Part shown: in pieces, positions 35,695 to 44,209 of the stretch | Layout: the number at the start of each line of letters is the position of its first letter | Numbering within the stretch: position 1 is the first letter of the stretch | Origin: Caldithrix abyssi DSM 13497 | GTDB taxonomy: Bacteria; Calditrichota; Calditrichia; Calditrichales; Calditrichaceae | Assembly (NCBI RefSeq): GCF_001886815.1 | Contig: NZ_CP018099.1 | Coordinates: 1,114,501-1,178,500 of the forward strand | Reading direction: 5' to 3' | Length of the DNA: 64,000 nucleotides | Notes under the pieces: generated by a model | Seen by the model: only the letters and a program-made list of their open reading frames with translations | Databases searched by the model: none | What the model was told of the DNA's origin: nothing | Translations under genes and position numbers: made by a program

Positions 35695-37656
35695 CTAACT
35701 CAATTGATAAATGGAGATGATACTTTTCAGGTTTTCGCTGGTTTTCTTCAGGTCTTCGATCACCTCTTCTAACTGGTGCATGCCGTCCAGGTTTTGCGTG
35801 GTGGCCTCTTTGATGTTTTCCATAGCCTCTTTAATTTGCGAGGTGCCCACAAGTTGCTCCCGGGAAAAATCAGAAATTTCGGAAAGCACAGTGATCAGAC
35901 TTTCAATGGAAGATGAAAGATTTGTCATTGAATGATAGGCTTTTTGCACAAAATCAACGCTGCCGTCGATGGTTTTGTTGGTTTGCTCCACCTGTAAAAC
36001 GGTTTTACTGATCGATTCCTGGATGGTGTCCAGAATGTTTTGAATTTGCTGCGTGGATTTTTTGGACTGATCGGCAAGATTGCGAACTTCATTGGCCACC
36101 ACGGCAAAACCCTTGCCGTATTCGCCGGCCTTGGTGGCTTCGATGGAGGCATTAATGGCCAGGATGTTGGATTGCTCGGCAATTTCTTTAACGGCCGCTG
36201 TAATCTCGCCGATGGTCTGACTTTGTTTGCTCAGGTCGATGACCATGGCGGAAACCTGATCCATTTGCTTTTTGACCTCCTGAATGCCCTGGTTGATCTG
36301 GTTAAAGGCTTCGGTGCCCTGGTTGGTAATCTCCACCGCTTTTTCGCCGACTTTCAGAGATTCTTTGGCCTTTTCGTTAAACGATGTTGCCAGTTGAGAA
36401 ACTTCTTCCGAACTGCTGGCGGTTTGTGAAATGGCTGTTGCCGTTTCAGAAGAAGAAGCCGTTATCTGGGCAATGGTGGCCGAGATTTCGCTGGAGCTGG
36501 AAGAGATCACATTGATATTTTCCAGCAGGTCGCGCAGCTGCGCCTTTAATTGGTCAACAAAGTTTTTTAGACTGTACGTCAATTTTCCAATCTCATGTTC
36601 GCCGTCAATAACCTTAATATCCGCATTTAAATTACCGGTTGTGATTTGCTGGATATCGCTGATAACCGATTCAATAGATCTGGAAACGCGGCTTCCCACG
36701 GCATAAGCTGCCGCCGCACCAAATAACAACAAAAAGGTGCACAGAATGATGAAAAAGATAATCAAATTGCGTAGCGGGGCGCTGAACTGATCGTACAAAA
36801 TTTGAGAAACCACAATCCATTTAAACTGCCCGGACGAGAAAGCCGCAAAAGATACAGGAGAGGCGCAGGCAAAAGCATCTCGTTGGGCAAAATCGAAAAT
36901 TCTGGTGCAGGTGTTAAAATTAGTAAACTGACTGATTTTAATGCTTAACCCCTGCTTTTGTGAGCCAGCGGTGGACAGCACGTTTCCGTTTTTGTCCACT
37001 AAATAGACCTGTAGTGTGGGCTTTAGCGAAAGACCTCTTTGTAAGATTTGATCTATGGACTTTTGCGGGATTTGCAGAGCAATGACGCCCAGAACTTCCC
37101 GACGGTTGTTTAGCACGGGCAGGGCCATAAAGAGAACCGGTTCGTTGGCAAAAGGATCGTATCGAAAATCAGACATGCTCAATTTTTTGGATTGCGTCGC
37201 ATTTTGTACGGCCTCTGATAAAGGCGAGTCGGAGAATGAGGCCTCGTAAACAGATTTGTTAAAATCGTTTTGAGGCTTGCTCTGGTAAAAGATGGCGCCG
37301 GTTGTGCTTTCGATAAACGAGACATTGATGTTTTCCCGGTTGGTGATATGGGCGATAATTCTGTTAATGCGATTTTTTTGAGCGGAATTGAGTTGCGTGG
37401 CCTTAGAAAAGGTTTTAACAATATCGCTGTTTGCGGCCAACAAATTCAAATAGGTGATGTGGCTCTTCAAAAAATCTTCAATCAGGTCTTTTTTAGTGTC
37501 GCTCAACCATTTTAATTCTATTTGCGTTTCATTTTTATGATCGTTGGCAAAATAGCGATAGGTGAAAATACAACCAAAGATGATGGGAATGAAAAGGATT
37601 CCCACCATGCTGCTGATCAATTGAGCCTTAAATGACCTTTTAAACAATTTGAACAT
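35695..37656 (-). CDS. Methyl-accepting chemotaxis protein
   Basis: 653 residues. An N-terminal membrane helix (about 13-33) is followed by a ~250-residue periplasmic ligand domain of Cache size (residues 40-285). The second helix (LIIFFIILCTFLLLFGAAAAYAVG) leads to HAMP (about 310-365) and a long cytoplasmic coiled coil whose tip EIAEQSNILAINASIEATKAGEYGKGFAVVANEVR is the conserved CheA/CheW contact. No C-terminal tether pentapeptide for CheR/CheB is present (ends SIISIYQLS). It is the only receptor in the operon, so it probably signals specifically to this CheA. Ligand unknown. Confidence 0.93.
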   Translation of the reverse strand: MFKLFKRSFKAQLISSMVGILFIPIIFGCIFTYRYFANDHKNETQIELKWLSDTKKDLIEDFLKSHITYLNLLAANSDIVKTFSKATQLNSAQKNRINRIIAHITNRENINVSFIESTTGAIFYQSKPQNDFNKSVYEASFSDSPLSEAVQNATQSKKLSMSDFRYDPFANEPVLFMALPVLNNRREVLGVIALQIPQKSIDQILQRGLSLKPTLQVYLVDKNGNVLSTAGSQKQGLSIKISQFTNFNTCTRIFDFAQRDAFACASPVSFAAFSSGQFKWIVVSQILYDQFSAPLRNLIIFFIILCTFLLLFGAAAAYAVGSRVSRSIESVISDIQQITTGNLNADIKVIDGEHEIGKLTYSLKNFVDQLKAQLRDLLENINVISSSSSEISATIAQITASSSETATAISQTASSSEEVSQLATSFNEKAKESLKVGEKAVEITNQGTEAFNQINQGIQEVKKQMDQVSAMVIDLSKQSQTIGEITAAVKEIAEQSNILAINASIEATKAGEYGKGFAVVANEVRNLADQSKKSTQQIQNILDTIQESISKTVLQVEQTNKTIDGSVDFVQKAYHSMTNLSSSIESLITVLSEISDFSREQLVGTSQIKEAMENIKEATTQNLDGMHQLEEVIEDLKKTSENLKSIISIYQLS

Positions 37657-37673
37657 CGTAGCGCCTCCTAAGA

Positions 37674-38192
37674 TTATTTTGATTGATTAAAAAGAGGTTG
37701 TTGTGCGTTTAATATATTTTGCACGTCAACTAAAACGGTCGAATCTTTTAACAACCCCTGAATGTAACTCTTTTGTTTGCCTTTAATGCCGGTTAAATTG
37801 GTCTGGATTTCTTTTTCGGAAATGATGCGGTAGTCGATTATCTGATCAATTAACAGGCAAACTTTTAGCTTATCGTGTTCAATGACAATGACATATTGAC
37901 CGTCCGCCGCGTCCGTTTTTAGATTGAATATTTGCTTAAGATCGAGCACGGTGTAGATCACGCCCGAAACATTGATCACGCCGGCAACCACAGGCGACAC
38001 GCCCGGTATCTGAGTCGCTCCTCTAAAAGGCTGAATGGCCCTGATTTGTTGAACGTCAATGGCGTAAAGCTCATTGTTTAACGAAAATAACACAATGGTG
38101 CGCGCGTCTTTGATCTCTTCCGGCAGGAACGCTTTTTGAGCTAAGCGTTTGGCGCGTTCTTTTAACAGCGTATTTTTGTCGTTTGTCTCCAT
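37674..38192 (-). CDS. cheW: CheW-like coupling protein (second in operon)
   Basis: 172 residues. An N-terminal extension of ~27 residues precedes the CheW fold: TIVLFSLNNELYAIDVQQIRAIQP, VSPVVAGVINVSGVIYTVLDLKQIF, VCLLIDQIIDYRII. CheW links receptor tips to CheA. Two CheW genes flank cheR in this operon, as wspB and wspD flank wspC in Pseudomonas. It lies 17 bp before the MCP gene. Confidence 0.92.
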   Translation of the reverse strand: METNDKNTLLKERAKRLAQKAFLPEEIKDARTIVLFSLNNELYAIDVQQIRAIQPFRGATQIPGVSPVVAGVINVSGVIYTVLDLKQIFNLKTDAADGQYVIVIEHDKLKVCLLIDQIIDYRIISEKEIQTNLTGIKGKQKSYIQGLLKDSTVLVDVQNILNAQQPLFNQSK

Positions 38193-38201
38193 CTCTCCAC
38201 C

Positions 38202-39611
38202 TTAACTGGCTAATCGGCTTGTTTTTAAGATTTTTTCTACCATTTGTTTGAACTGAAAGGCGCTCATTCCTTCGCTGCCCGGAATTTCTTGTTGAGGATC
38301 GAAGCTCCGAATTAAGTTTAGTACGTTGGTGAAATGCATTCGGCTGTCTTTAATCCGCCCGTTAAACGTGTACAGGTTGGCCAGGTGAAAATGGGCCATA
38401 ATGTGGTCTGGTTTAAGGTAAAGCGCCTTCTGAAAGGATTTTTCAGCTTCCGCGGTTTTGCCCATTTCCAGATAGATGGTGCCCAGTAAATAGTGCGCAT
38501 GGGAGTCGAGGTTATTGCGAAGCAGGTAATTCTGCGTTAATTTACGGGCTTCTTCCAGATTCCCGAGATCGGCCAGATTTTTGATGAGCGTTAATTCTTC
38601 AAAATTATTATTCGCTTCTTCAGGGGCAGGCGCTGCATCGGTTTTGATTTTTTCTTTTGTCTTCGCTTTATGCTCAAAATGGGGATGAATCACCTTAAGG
38701 GCCGCTTTCTGCGGCTTGCGCGCTGTTTTTACGTGCTCTTCTTTGATGACCGGCGGAATATGTTTGCGGTAGAGAATAACGCTGTTGATCAACTGCCCCT
38801 TGAACTTTTTAAAATGCAAGGAAGGAATTTCCGCCGGACCGGAAATAAAGTAACCGTCCTCATCAAGCAGATCATGAAACCTTTGAAGGGTATTCAACAT
38901 CGTTTCGCGATCAAAATAAATCAGCACGTTGCGACAGATAATAATGTCAAAGTTTTTCCAGTTTTCGTTAACCGGGAAAGGCCCTTTTTTTAAGTTATGC
39001 TGCTCAAAATGCACCATCTTTTTAATGTGCGGCGCAATCTGGAAATATCGCCCGTTTTGGGGCGTAAAATATTCTTTCATGTATTTAACCGGCATATTCC
39101 TGAACGACCAGTTGGAGTACAGGCCTTCGCGCGCTTTGATTAAAATGTGCTGGTTTATATCGGTAGCCAGAATACGAGCCGGAATCGGCTTTGGGTGATT
39201 TTTCTGAAGCTGGTCAATGAGCATGGCCACAGAGTAGGCTTCTTCGCCGCTGGAGCAGCCCGCGCTCCAGATGGCCAGCGGCTGTTGGCTGTGCGCTTTG
39301 CGACGAATAATAGCCGGTAAAATTTCCTTTTCCAGCACGGCAAACAGCTTGTGGTTGCGGAAAAAATAGGTTTCGGAAATGGTCAGGTGGTCGAGCAGGT
39401 CAAAGTTCCGGCTTAAATCTTCTTGCAAAAGACCTTCTATTTTGGTATGCAGCGCGTCTATCCGATATTCGTTAAAATAGTTGATTAAAGCCCTCTCCAC
39501 GTCTGCCGCTTTGTCGGCAAAGGAAAGTCCCAGCTCATCCCGAATTTTTTCGATCACTTTATCCAGCAACAGCCGGTCAACTTGCAATGATCTGACGTTC
39601 GATTTTTTCAT
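38202..39611 (-). CDS. cheR: CheR methyltransferase with C-terminal TPR domain
   Basis: 469 residues. The N-terminal helical domain (1-90) is followed by the SAM-binding methyltransferase domain: SAGCSSGEEAYSVAML, ILATDINQHIL, IIICRNVLIYFD, GYFISGPAEIP. A Lys-rich linker (about 285-335) leads to tetratricopeptide repeats (about 345-440; HAHYLLGTIYLEMGKTAEAEKSFQKALYLKPDHIMAHFHLANLY). CheR-TPR fusions match WspC. It methylates receptor glutamates. The ATG at 39611 overlaps the upstream cheW by 35 bp with only a weak ribosome-binding site. A TTG eight codons in would shorten the overlap but is no better supported. Confidence 0.92.
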   Translation of the reverse strand: MKKSNVRSLQVDRLLLDKVIEKIRDELGLSFADKAADVERALINYFNEYRIDALHTKIEGLLQEDLSRNFDLLDHLTISETYFFRNHKLFAVLEKEILPAIIRRKAHSQQPLAIWSAGCSSGEEAYSVAMLIDQLQKNHPKPIPARILATDINQHILIKAREGLYSNWSFRNMPVKYMKEYFTPQNGRYFQIAPHIKKMVHFEQHNLKKGPFPVNENWKNFDIIICRNVLIYFDRETMLNTLQRFHDLLDEDGYFISGPAEIPSLHFKKFKGQLINSVILYRKHIPPVIKEEHVKTARKPQKAALKVIHPHFEHKAKTKEKIKTDAAPAPEEANNNFEELTLIKNLADLGNLEEARKLTQNYLLRNNLDSHAHYLLGTIYLEMGKTAEAEKSFQKALYLKPDHIMAHFHLANLYTFNGRIKDSRMHFTNVLNLIRSFDPQQEIPGSEGMSAFQFKQMVEKILKTSRLAS

Positions 39612-40068
39612 ATTCTTCTTTAACTTTTCGATTGATTTTTTGCAGTTCGCTTTTGGTTAGCAGCGTATCCGGATTAATACAATAGATAAAGCCTTCTTCT
39701 TCTTTGATTACGCGCTCAAAGAACTTAGCATCCGGAACAATATTCTGTACCGGAATGCTGTTTTCATCATACGCAGGAACGATTTGCGAGACCTGATCCA
39801 CCACAAAAGCCAGGCCCGATTTATTGGATTCGATGATAATTAGCTGATCGTTCAGGTTAATTTCGCGCTCTTTTAAGCCCAATATGTAGCGCAAATTAAT
39901 AACCGGCGTTATTTCGCCGTGAACGTTGATCAGACCGATTAAGTTTTTCGGCCCTTTGGGAATGGGAGAAATCTCTACAATTTGCGAAACTTTTTTTACA
40001 TAGCCCAGTTGAATGGCGTATTCATTTTTGCCAAGCTTAAAAACCAGATAATTTGCCGTCATAATCAT
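39577..40068 (-). CDS. cheW: CheW-like coupling protein (first gene of chemosensory operon)
   Basis: 163 residues. CheW fold: YLVFKLGKNEYAIQLGYVKKVSQI, GPKNLIGLINVHGEITPVINLRYILGL, LAFVVDQVSQIV. The basic C-terminal helix (KINRKVKEEYEKIERQI) extends past the fold. It is the promoter-proximal gene of an eight-gene minus-strand operon running to 29502 with gaps of 8-17 bp. The 5' end overlaps nothing: the 160-bp gap to the divergent pncB gene at 40232 should hold both promoters. Confidence 0.92.
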   Translation of the reverse strand: MIMTANYLVFKLGKNEYAIQLGYVKKVSQIVEISPIPKGPKNLIGLINVHGEITPVINLRYILGLKEREINLNDQLIIIESNKSGLAFVVDQVSQIVPAYDENSIPVQNIVPDAKFFERVIKEEEGFIYCINPDTLLTKSELQKINRKVKEEYEKIERQIIAS

Positions 40069-40231
40069 CCCCGTATGTCATTTTGATACTGAATTATCGG
40101 TGAATTTTAGGAATAAATTAGCTAATTCTTTGAGCGCAAAAATCGGACTAAATTAGAACAGATCATTGAATTTTAACGGTTATTGTTGTAAAATCGATCT
40201 TGCATCATTTAAAACAGCGGAGGATACAGCG

Positions 40232-41641
40232 TTGAAGTGTGAACAGATTGGTTTGCTGGTTGATAAATACCAGTTGACCATGGCGCAAACCTATTTTAAA
40301 AATAACAGGATGAAACATACGGCCTGTTTTGACTATTTTTTTCGAAAACTACCTTTCGAAAACGGATACCTTGTTTTTGCAGGCTTACAAGATTTGTTAG
40401 AAATGTTGGTTGATCTGCGCTTTGACGAGCGGGACGCCAGGTTTTTAATTGACGAGGGCTTTGATCGGCAGTTTGTCGATTATTTGCGCCAATTTCGTTT
40501 TAAAGGAACCATTTACGCCATGCGAGAAGGAGAAGTTGCCTTTCCGGTAGAACCGTTGTTGCGCATCGAAGGCAACCTGATTGAAACGCAAATTGCTGAA
40601 ACGCTGGTGCTGAACATTTTGAATTTTCAATCGCTTATTGCCACGAAAGCGGCGCGCGTACGTTACGCTGCCGGCGAACGCACCGTCAGCGATTTTGGTC
40701 TGCGAAGGGCGCATGGCCTGGGCGGCATCCATGCCAGTCGGGCGGCCGTCATTGGCGGGTGCGACTCCACTTCCAATATGTTAGCCGCTTTTCATTACGA
40801 CCTCAAGGCCGTGGGCACCATGGCCCATTCCTTTGTGCAGAGCTTTGAAGATGAATTGTCCGCCTTCCGCGAATATGCGCGCTTTAATCCCGATAGCTGT
40901 GTTTTGTTGGTGGATACTTACGACACACTGAAAAGCGGTTTGCCCAACGCCGTTAAGGTGGCCAGAGAGCTGGAGGCCAAAGGGCACCGGCTGGTGGGCA
41001 TTCGCATTGACAGCGGCGACCTGGCTTATCTTTCCAAAAAGGCGCGCCAAATGCTGGACCAGGCAGGGCTGGACTATGTGAGGATTGCCGTTTCAAATCA
41101 ATTGGATGAGTTCGTCATTCGCAGTTTGATTGAGCAAAAAGCGCCCATCGATTTTTTTGGCGTGGGCACGAGATTGATTACCGGCCAGCCCGATGCCGCC
41201 CTGGACGGCGTTTACAAACTAAGTCTGTTCGATTCCAGACCGCGCATGAAAATTTCCGACACGCTGATTAAATCTACTCTGCCCGGTAAAAAGCGCGTCC
41301 TGCGCTATTCCAATGGCGAGGGCGGATTTTTAGCCGATGCCATTGTGCTCGACGACGAACAACAGATCGATTGTATGTACCATCCGTTTGAAAAAGAAAA
41401 GCGTTTTAAAGTGGCCGGTCTCCATCAGGAAGATTTGTTCATCAAAGTAATGGAAAACGGCGAGATCATCATGGAACGGGAATCGGTGGAGCAAATTGCC
41501 AGACGAGTGCGGGAGCGACTGAAAATGCTGCCGGCCGAACACAAACGCTTTGAATACCCCCACATCTATAAGGTGGGCGTAAGTAAGCGACTGATGGATT
41601 TGCGAGATTCCATTGTCAAACAGTTTCGAAGGGAGGATTGA
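40232..41641 (+). CDS. pncB: Nicotinate phosphoribosyltransferase
   Basis: 469 residues from the TTG at 40232, chosen because GGAGGA at 40219-40224 is seven bases upstream; the frame is open further back without signal or conservation. Recognisable family sequence: [15 protein letters not shown] at the start, [82 protein letters not shown]. It converts nicotinate and PRPP to nicotinate mononucleotide for NAD synthesis. One base separates its stop from the ATG of the nicotinamidase gene, so nicotinamide salvage runs from a single operon. Confidence 0.94.
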   Translation: MKCEQIGLLVDKYQLTMAQTYFKNNRMKHTACFDYFFRKLPFENGYLVFAGLQDLLEMLVDLRFDERDARFLIDEGFDRQFVDYLRQFRFKGTIYAMREGEVAFPVEPLLRIEGNLIETQIAETLVLNILNFQSLIATKAARVRYAAGERTVSDFGLRRAHGLGGIHASRAAVIGGCDSTSNMLAAFHYDLKAVGTMAHSFVQSFEDELSAFREYARFNPDSCVLLVDTYDTLKSGLPNAVKVARELEAKGHRLVGIRIDSGDLAYLSKKARQMLDQAGLDYVRIAVSNQLDEFVIRSLIEQKAPIDFFGVGTRLITGQPDAALDGVYKLSLFDSRPRMKISDTLIKSTLPGKKRVLRYSNGEGGFLADAIVLDDEQQIDCMYHPFEKEKRFKVAGLHQEDLFIKVMENGEIIMERESVEQIARRVRERLKMLPAEHKRFEYPHIYKVGVSKRLMDLRDSIVKQFRRED

Positions 41642-41642
41642 A

Positions 41643-42260
41643 ATGAGCCGCGTTTTAATTTTAGTCGATATCCAAAATGATTTTATTCCGGGTGGGGCGC
41701 TGCCCGTTCCTGGCGGCGATCAGATTGTGCCCGTGGTCAATCAAATCCTTCCCTTTTTTGATCTGGTGGTGGCCACCCAGGATTGGCATCCGCCAGATCA
41801 CGGGAGCTTTGCATCCAATCATCCCGGAAAAAAGGTGTACGATACGATCGAATTAAATGGCCTGCAGCAGATTTTATGGCCGGATCACTGCGTGCAGGGC
41901 TCACACGGCGCCGATTTTGTACAGAATCTGAACACCAATCCGGTTGAGGCCATCTTTCGCAAGGGCACGGATCCGAAGATTGACAGCTACAGCGGTTTTT
42001 TTGACAACGGTCGAAAAAAAAGCACCGGTCTGGCCGATTACCTGCACGGCAGAGGCGTTAAGGAAGTTTTTGTGGCTGGTCTGGCCGGAGAATTTTGCGT
42101 GAATTACACCATTATGGATGCCGCCGACCTGGGCTTTAAAACCTTTTTGATTAAGGACGCCACCCGGCCGCTGGACTGGCAAAATTTTGAAAAGGCCATG
42201 CAAAAAATGCAGGAAAAAGGCGTAACCATTCTGGAGAGCAAAGACCTGGGAAATCGTTAA
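41643..42260 (+). CDS. pncA: Nicotinamidase
   Basis: 205 residues from the ATG at 41643 (GGGAGG at 41631-41636). Isochorismatase-like hydrolase with the nicotinamidase pattern: D9 in LILVDIQNDFIPGGAL (catalytic Asp), metal ligands in VVATQDWHPPDHGSF, catalytic Lys in IFRKGTDPKIDSYSGF, and Cys in VAGLAGEFCVNYT. It deamidates nicotinamide to nicotinate for the adjacent PncB. Length and motifs are normal. Confidence 0.94.
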   Translation: MSRVLILVDIQNDFIPGGALPVPGGDQIVPVVNQILPFFDLVVATQDWHPPDHGSFASNHPGKKVYDTIELNGLQQILWPDHCVQGSHGADFVQNLNTNPVEAIFRKGTDPKIDSYSGFFDNGRKKSTGLADYLHGRGVKEVFVAGLAGEFCVNYTIMDAADLGFKTFLIKDATRPLDWQNFEKAMQKMQEKGVTILESKDLGNR

Positions 42261-42419
42261 AAAAAATACGAATTATCACGCGGAGCGGGAGGCTGTGCCC
42301 GAATTATCCTGCTCTGGCGAGGGAAAAAAGTATAAGAGTTTAAGAGTGTAAGAGTTGAAGAGTCCGTAGGTAGATTGGCTGAACGAAAGCATTCAGGCCA
42401 GTCTGCCGTGAAGGCGATC

Positions 42420-42588
42420 AGCCTTCCCCTTCTCCAAGACTTTTATTCTGGGAAAAGGGAATCAAGGGGCTGAGAGTAATTGAAACTATTTTAAATTTGA
42501 AACATTTTTCGCGACCTTTGTGACTTCTCGGTGCTCTTTGTGGTCGCTTAAATTCCTGCGGGGATGTTTTTGGTTGTGGCTATGCTGT
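42420..42588 (-). repeat. CACAGAG-type dispersed repeat, copy B
   Basis: Reverse-orientation copy of 22699-22857. The complement reads ACAACCAAAAACATCCCCGC, GACCACAAAGAGCACCGAGA, TTTAAAATAGTTTCAATT and AGAATAAAAGTCTTGGAGAA. It occupies the 560-bp gap between pncA and the macrodomain gene (42261-42819). The same gap has short tandem repeats: AAGAGTTTAAGAGTGTAAGA (42333-42352) and ATTAAAAATTAAAAATT near 42595-42615. No gene is seen in the gap. Confidence 0.7.
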
Positions 42589-42819
42589 ACTAAGATTAAA
42601 AATTAAAAATTAAAAATTACGAATTACGAATAGTAAAGCACCGGTTTGCTTAGTTTTCGTCTTACATGTTGAATGATTTTCTGCGGTGATTGTCGTAATC
42701 TGCGAGAAAATTATTTTGCGCGCGTTGCGGTTTTTTTTAAAAGTTGCGGCTACGCTGCCTTAGTTTTTAAATTACAGGTCTTAAAACGCTCGCCTGTACC
42801 ATCCACAAGAGGAGGAGAA

Positions 42820-43368
42820 ATGAAACGGGTGAAAATAGGTTCCGTGGTTTTAGAGTTGGTTCAGGGAAATATTGCCAATCAGCCGGAGATGGAGGCAGTG
42901 GTCAATGCCGCCAACGCCATGTTAGCTTCCGGCGGTGGGGTGGCCGGAGCCATTCATAGCGCAGCCGGCCCCGGCCTTTACGAAGAATGCAGGCCGCTGG
43001 CTCCCATTCGACCCGGGCAGGCTGTAATCACCGGTGCGCACGGCTTGCCAAACCGCTATGTGATTCACACCCTTGGCCCGGTTTACGGAAAGGACAAGCC
43101 AGAAGACAAAATTTTGGCCGAATGCTACCGCAATTCTTTAAAACTGGCAGAAGAGAAGCGCATTGCCTCGCTGGCCTTTCCGGCCATTTCCACCGGTATT
43201 TTTGGCTATCCCGTCAGGGACGCGGCCAGGGTTGCCCTGAACACGGTGATTGCAATGGCCCCGCAGCTGAAGTATGTGCAAAAGATTCGCTTTGTGCTGT
43301 ACAGCGATTCGGATTTGAAGGCCCACGAGGAGGCGCTGGAAGCGTTGATGAACACGCCCGGATTATAG
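42820..43368 (+). CDS. Macrodomain (ADP-ribose-binding/hydrolase) protein
   Basis: 182 residues from the ATG at 42820, fixed by GAGGAGG immediately upstream; the frame is open 49 codons further back but into repeat-like DNA. Macrodomain marks: VVNAANAMLASGGGVAGAIHSAAG (ADP-ribose distal and catalytic loops), QAVITGAHGLPNRYVIHTLGP, and FPAISTGIFGYPVRDAARVAL (phosphate loop). MacroD/TARG-like domains remove ADP-ribose from proteins or nucleic acids or hydrolyse O-acetyl-ADP-ribose. The neighbouring pncBA suggests a local NAD/ADP-ribose theme, although a repeat-filled gap separates them. Confidence 0.9.
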   Translation: MKRVKIGSVVLELVQGNIANQPEMEAVVNAANAMLASGGGVAGAIHSAAGPGLYEECRPLAPIRPGQAVITGAHGLPNRYVIHTLGPVYGKDKPEDKILAECYRNSLKLAEEKRIASLAFPAISTGIFGYPVRDAARVALNTVIAMAPQLKYVQKIRFVLYSDSDLKAHEEALEALMNTPGL

Positions 43369-43451
43369 GCCGTGTCTTTTCTGCGTACGCTGGAATCCCC
43401 TTCAATCATACGAAGGTTTTCTGCTTTCGCTGGCGTTTGGACGGGTAAAGT

Positions 43452-44150
43452 TTATTGGTAAAGGTATTCGAATTCCCGCAGGCTTTCTTTAATGGTTTGC
43501 GGCAATTCCTTGGCAAATACATCGAGGGCAATTAAAGCGTTCAGGTGGGCATCGCGGCCGGTAATGGCGCGAAAGCGGCTGGCCAGTCCGGCATTGACCT
43601 CTTCGATCTCGCGGTAAGTTTCAATCAGTCCGTCCATATCCCAATCGGCCGGCTGCCCCTTTTTGTATTTGATGAATTCGCCTAACAGATAAGTGCTGGC
43701 AGCCCTGAAGATGGTTTCGGTTAAGGTGGCAAAGGGTAAATGAAAACGAACCATGGGCTTTAATTTAGCCAGAATCGGGCATCCGCTGCTCACCATAAAT
43801 ATGCCCATCATGGAGCCCAGGCCTTGTTGCACCGATGTTCGTGAGGAATAAGTTCGCTCTTCCGTCTCCACCAGAACGGTAACCTTTTCGTAAGAGATAA
43901 TGTCCTTAAAATCCTTCAAAATGTATTCCAGATTGCGCGTTACCGGACACAGAGGATGTTCTTCTTTTGTCAACGGGCAATTGGCGCATTGATGAAAATC
44001 CAATTGCGATAACCTGGACGGTTGAAAGGAGTTTTTGGGTATGATTTCCAGCGTCTCCGCATCCAGTTCAATGTCAAAACTCAGCGTTTTGCCGGTGTCG
44101 AATAAAAAGCGATAGATAAAGTGCAATTGTTTGTCTTTCTTCATTTTCAC
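43452..44150 (-). CDS. Conserved-looking hypothetical protein with Cys motif
   Basis: 232 residues, family not recognised. It starts MKMKKDKQLHFIYRFLFDTGK (beta-rich). A cysteine cluster CANCPLTKEEHPLCPVTR (about 53-70) could hold a metal. The central GSMMGIFMVSSGCPILAKLKPMVRFH segment has a further Cys. The last third is helical (ADWDMDGLIETYREIEEVNAGLASRFRAITG). There is no signal peptide or membrane helix. It converges with the macrodomain gene (83 bp apart) and lies 60 bp upstream of nothing on its own strand except metH, which starts far upstream. It resembles uncharacterised proteins from environmental bacteria that carry the same CPLT/CPV pattern, but I cannot name a function. Confidence 0.75.
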   Translation of the reverse strand: MKMKKDKQLHFIYRFLFDTGKTLSFDIELDAETLEIIPKNSFQPSRLSQLDFHQCANCPLTKEEHPLCPVTRNLEYILKDFKDIISYEKVTVLVETEERTYSSRTSVQQGLGSMMGIFMVSSGCPILAKLKPMVRFHLPFATLTETIFRAASTYLLGEFIKYKKGQPADWDMDGLIETYREIEEVNAGLASRFRAITGRDAHLNALIALDVFAKELPQTIKESLREFEYLYQ

Positions 44151-44209
44151 TTCTTAATGCCATACGTGTTTGTTAACTTGTAAATATGTTCGACATTCTT
44201 TCGTAAAAA

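Noticed and set aside
42673-42819. 49-codon N-terminal extension of the macrodomain gene
   Set aside because: GAGGAGG directly before the ATG at 42820 fixes the start, and the extension lies in A/T-rich repeat-like DNA.
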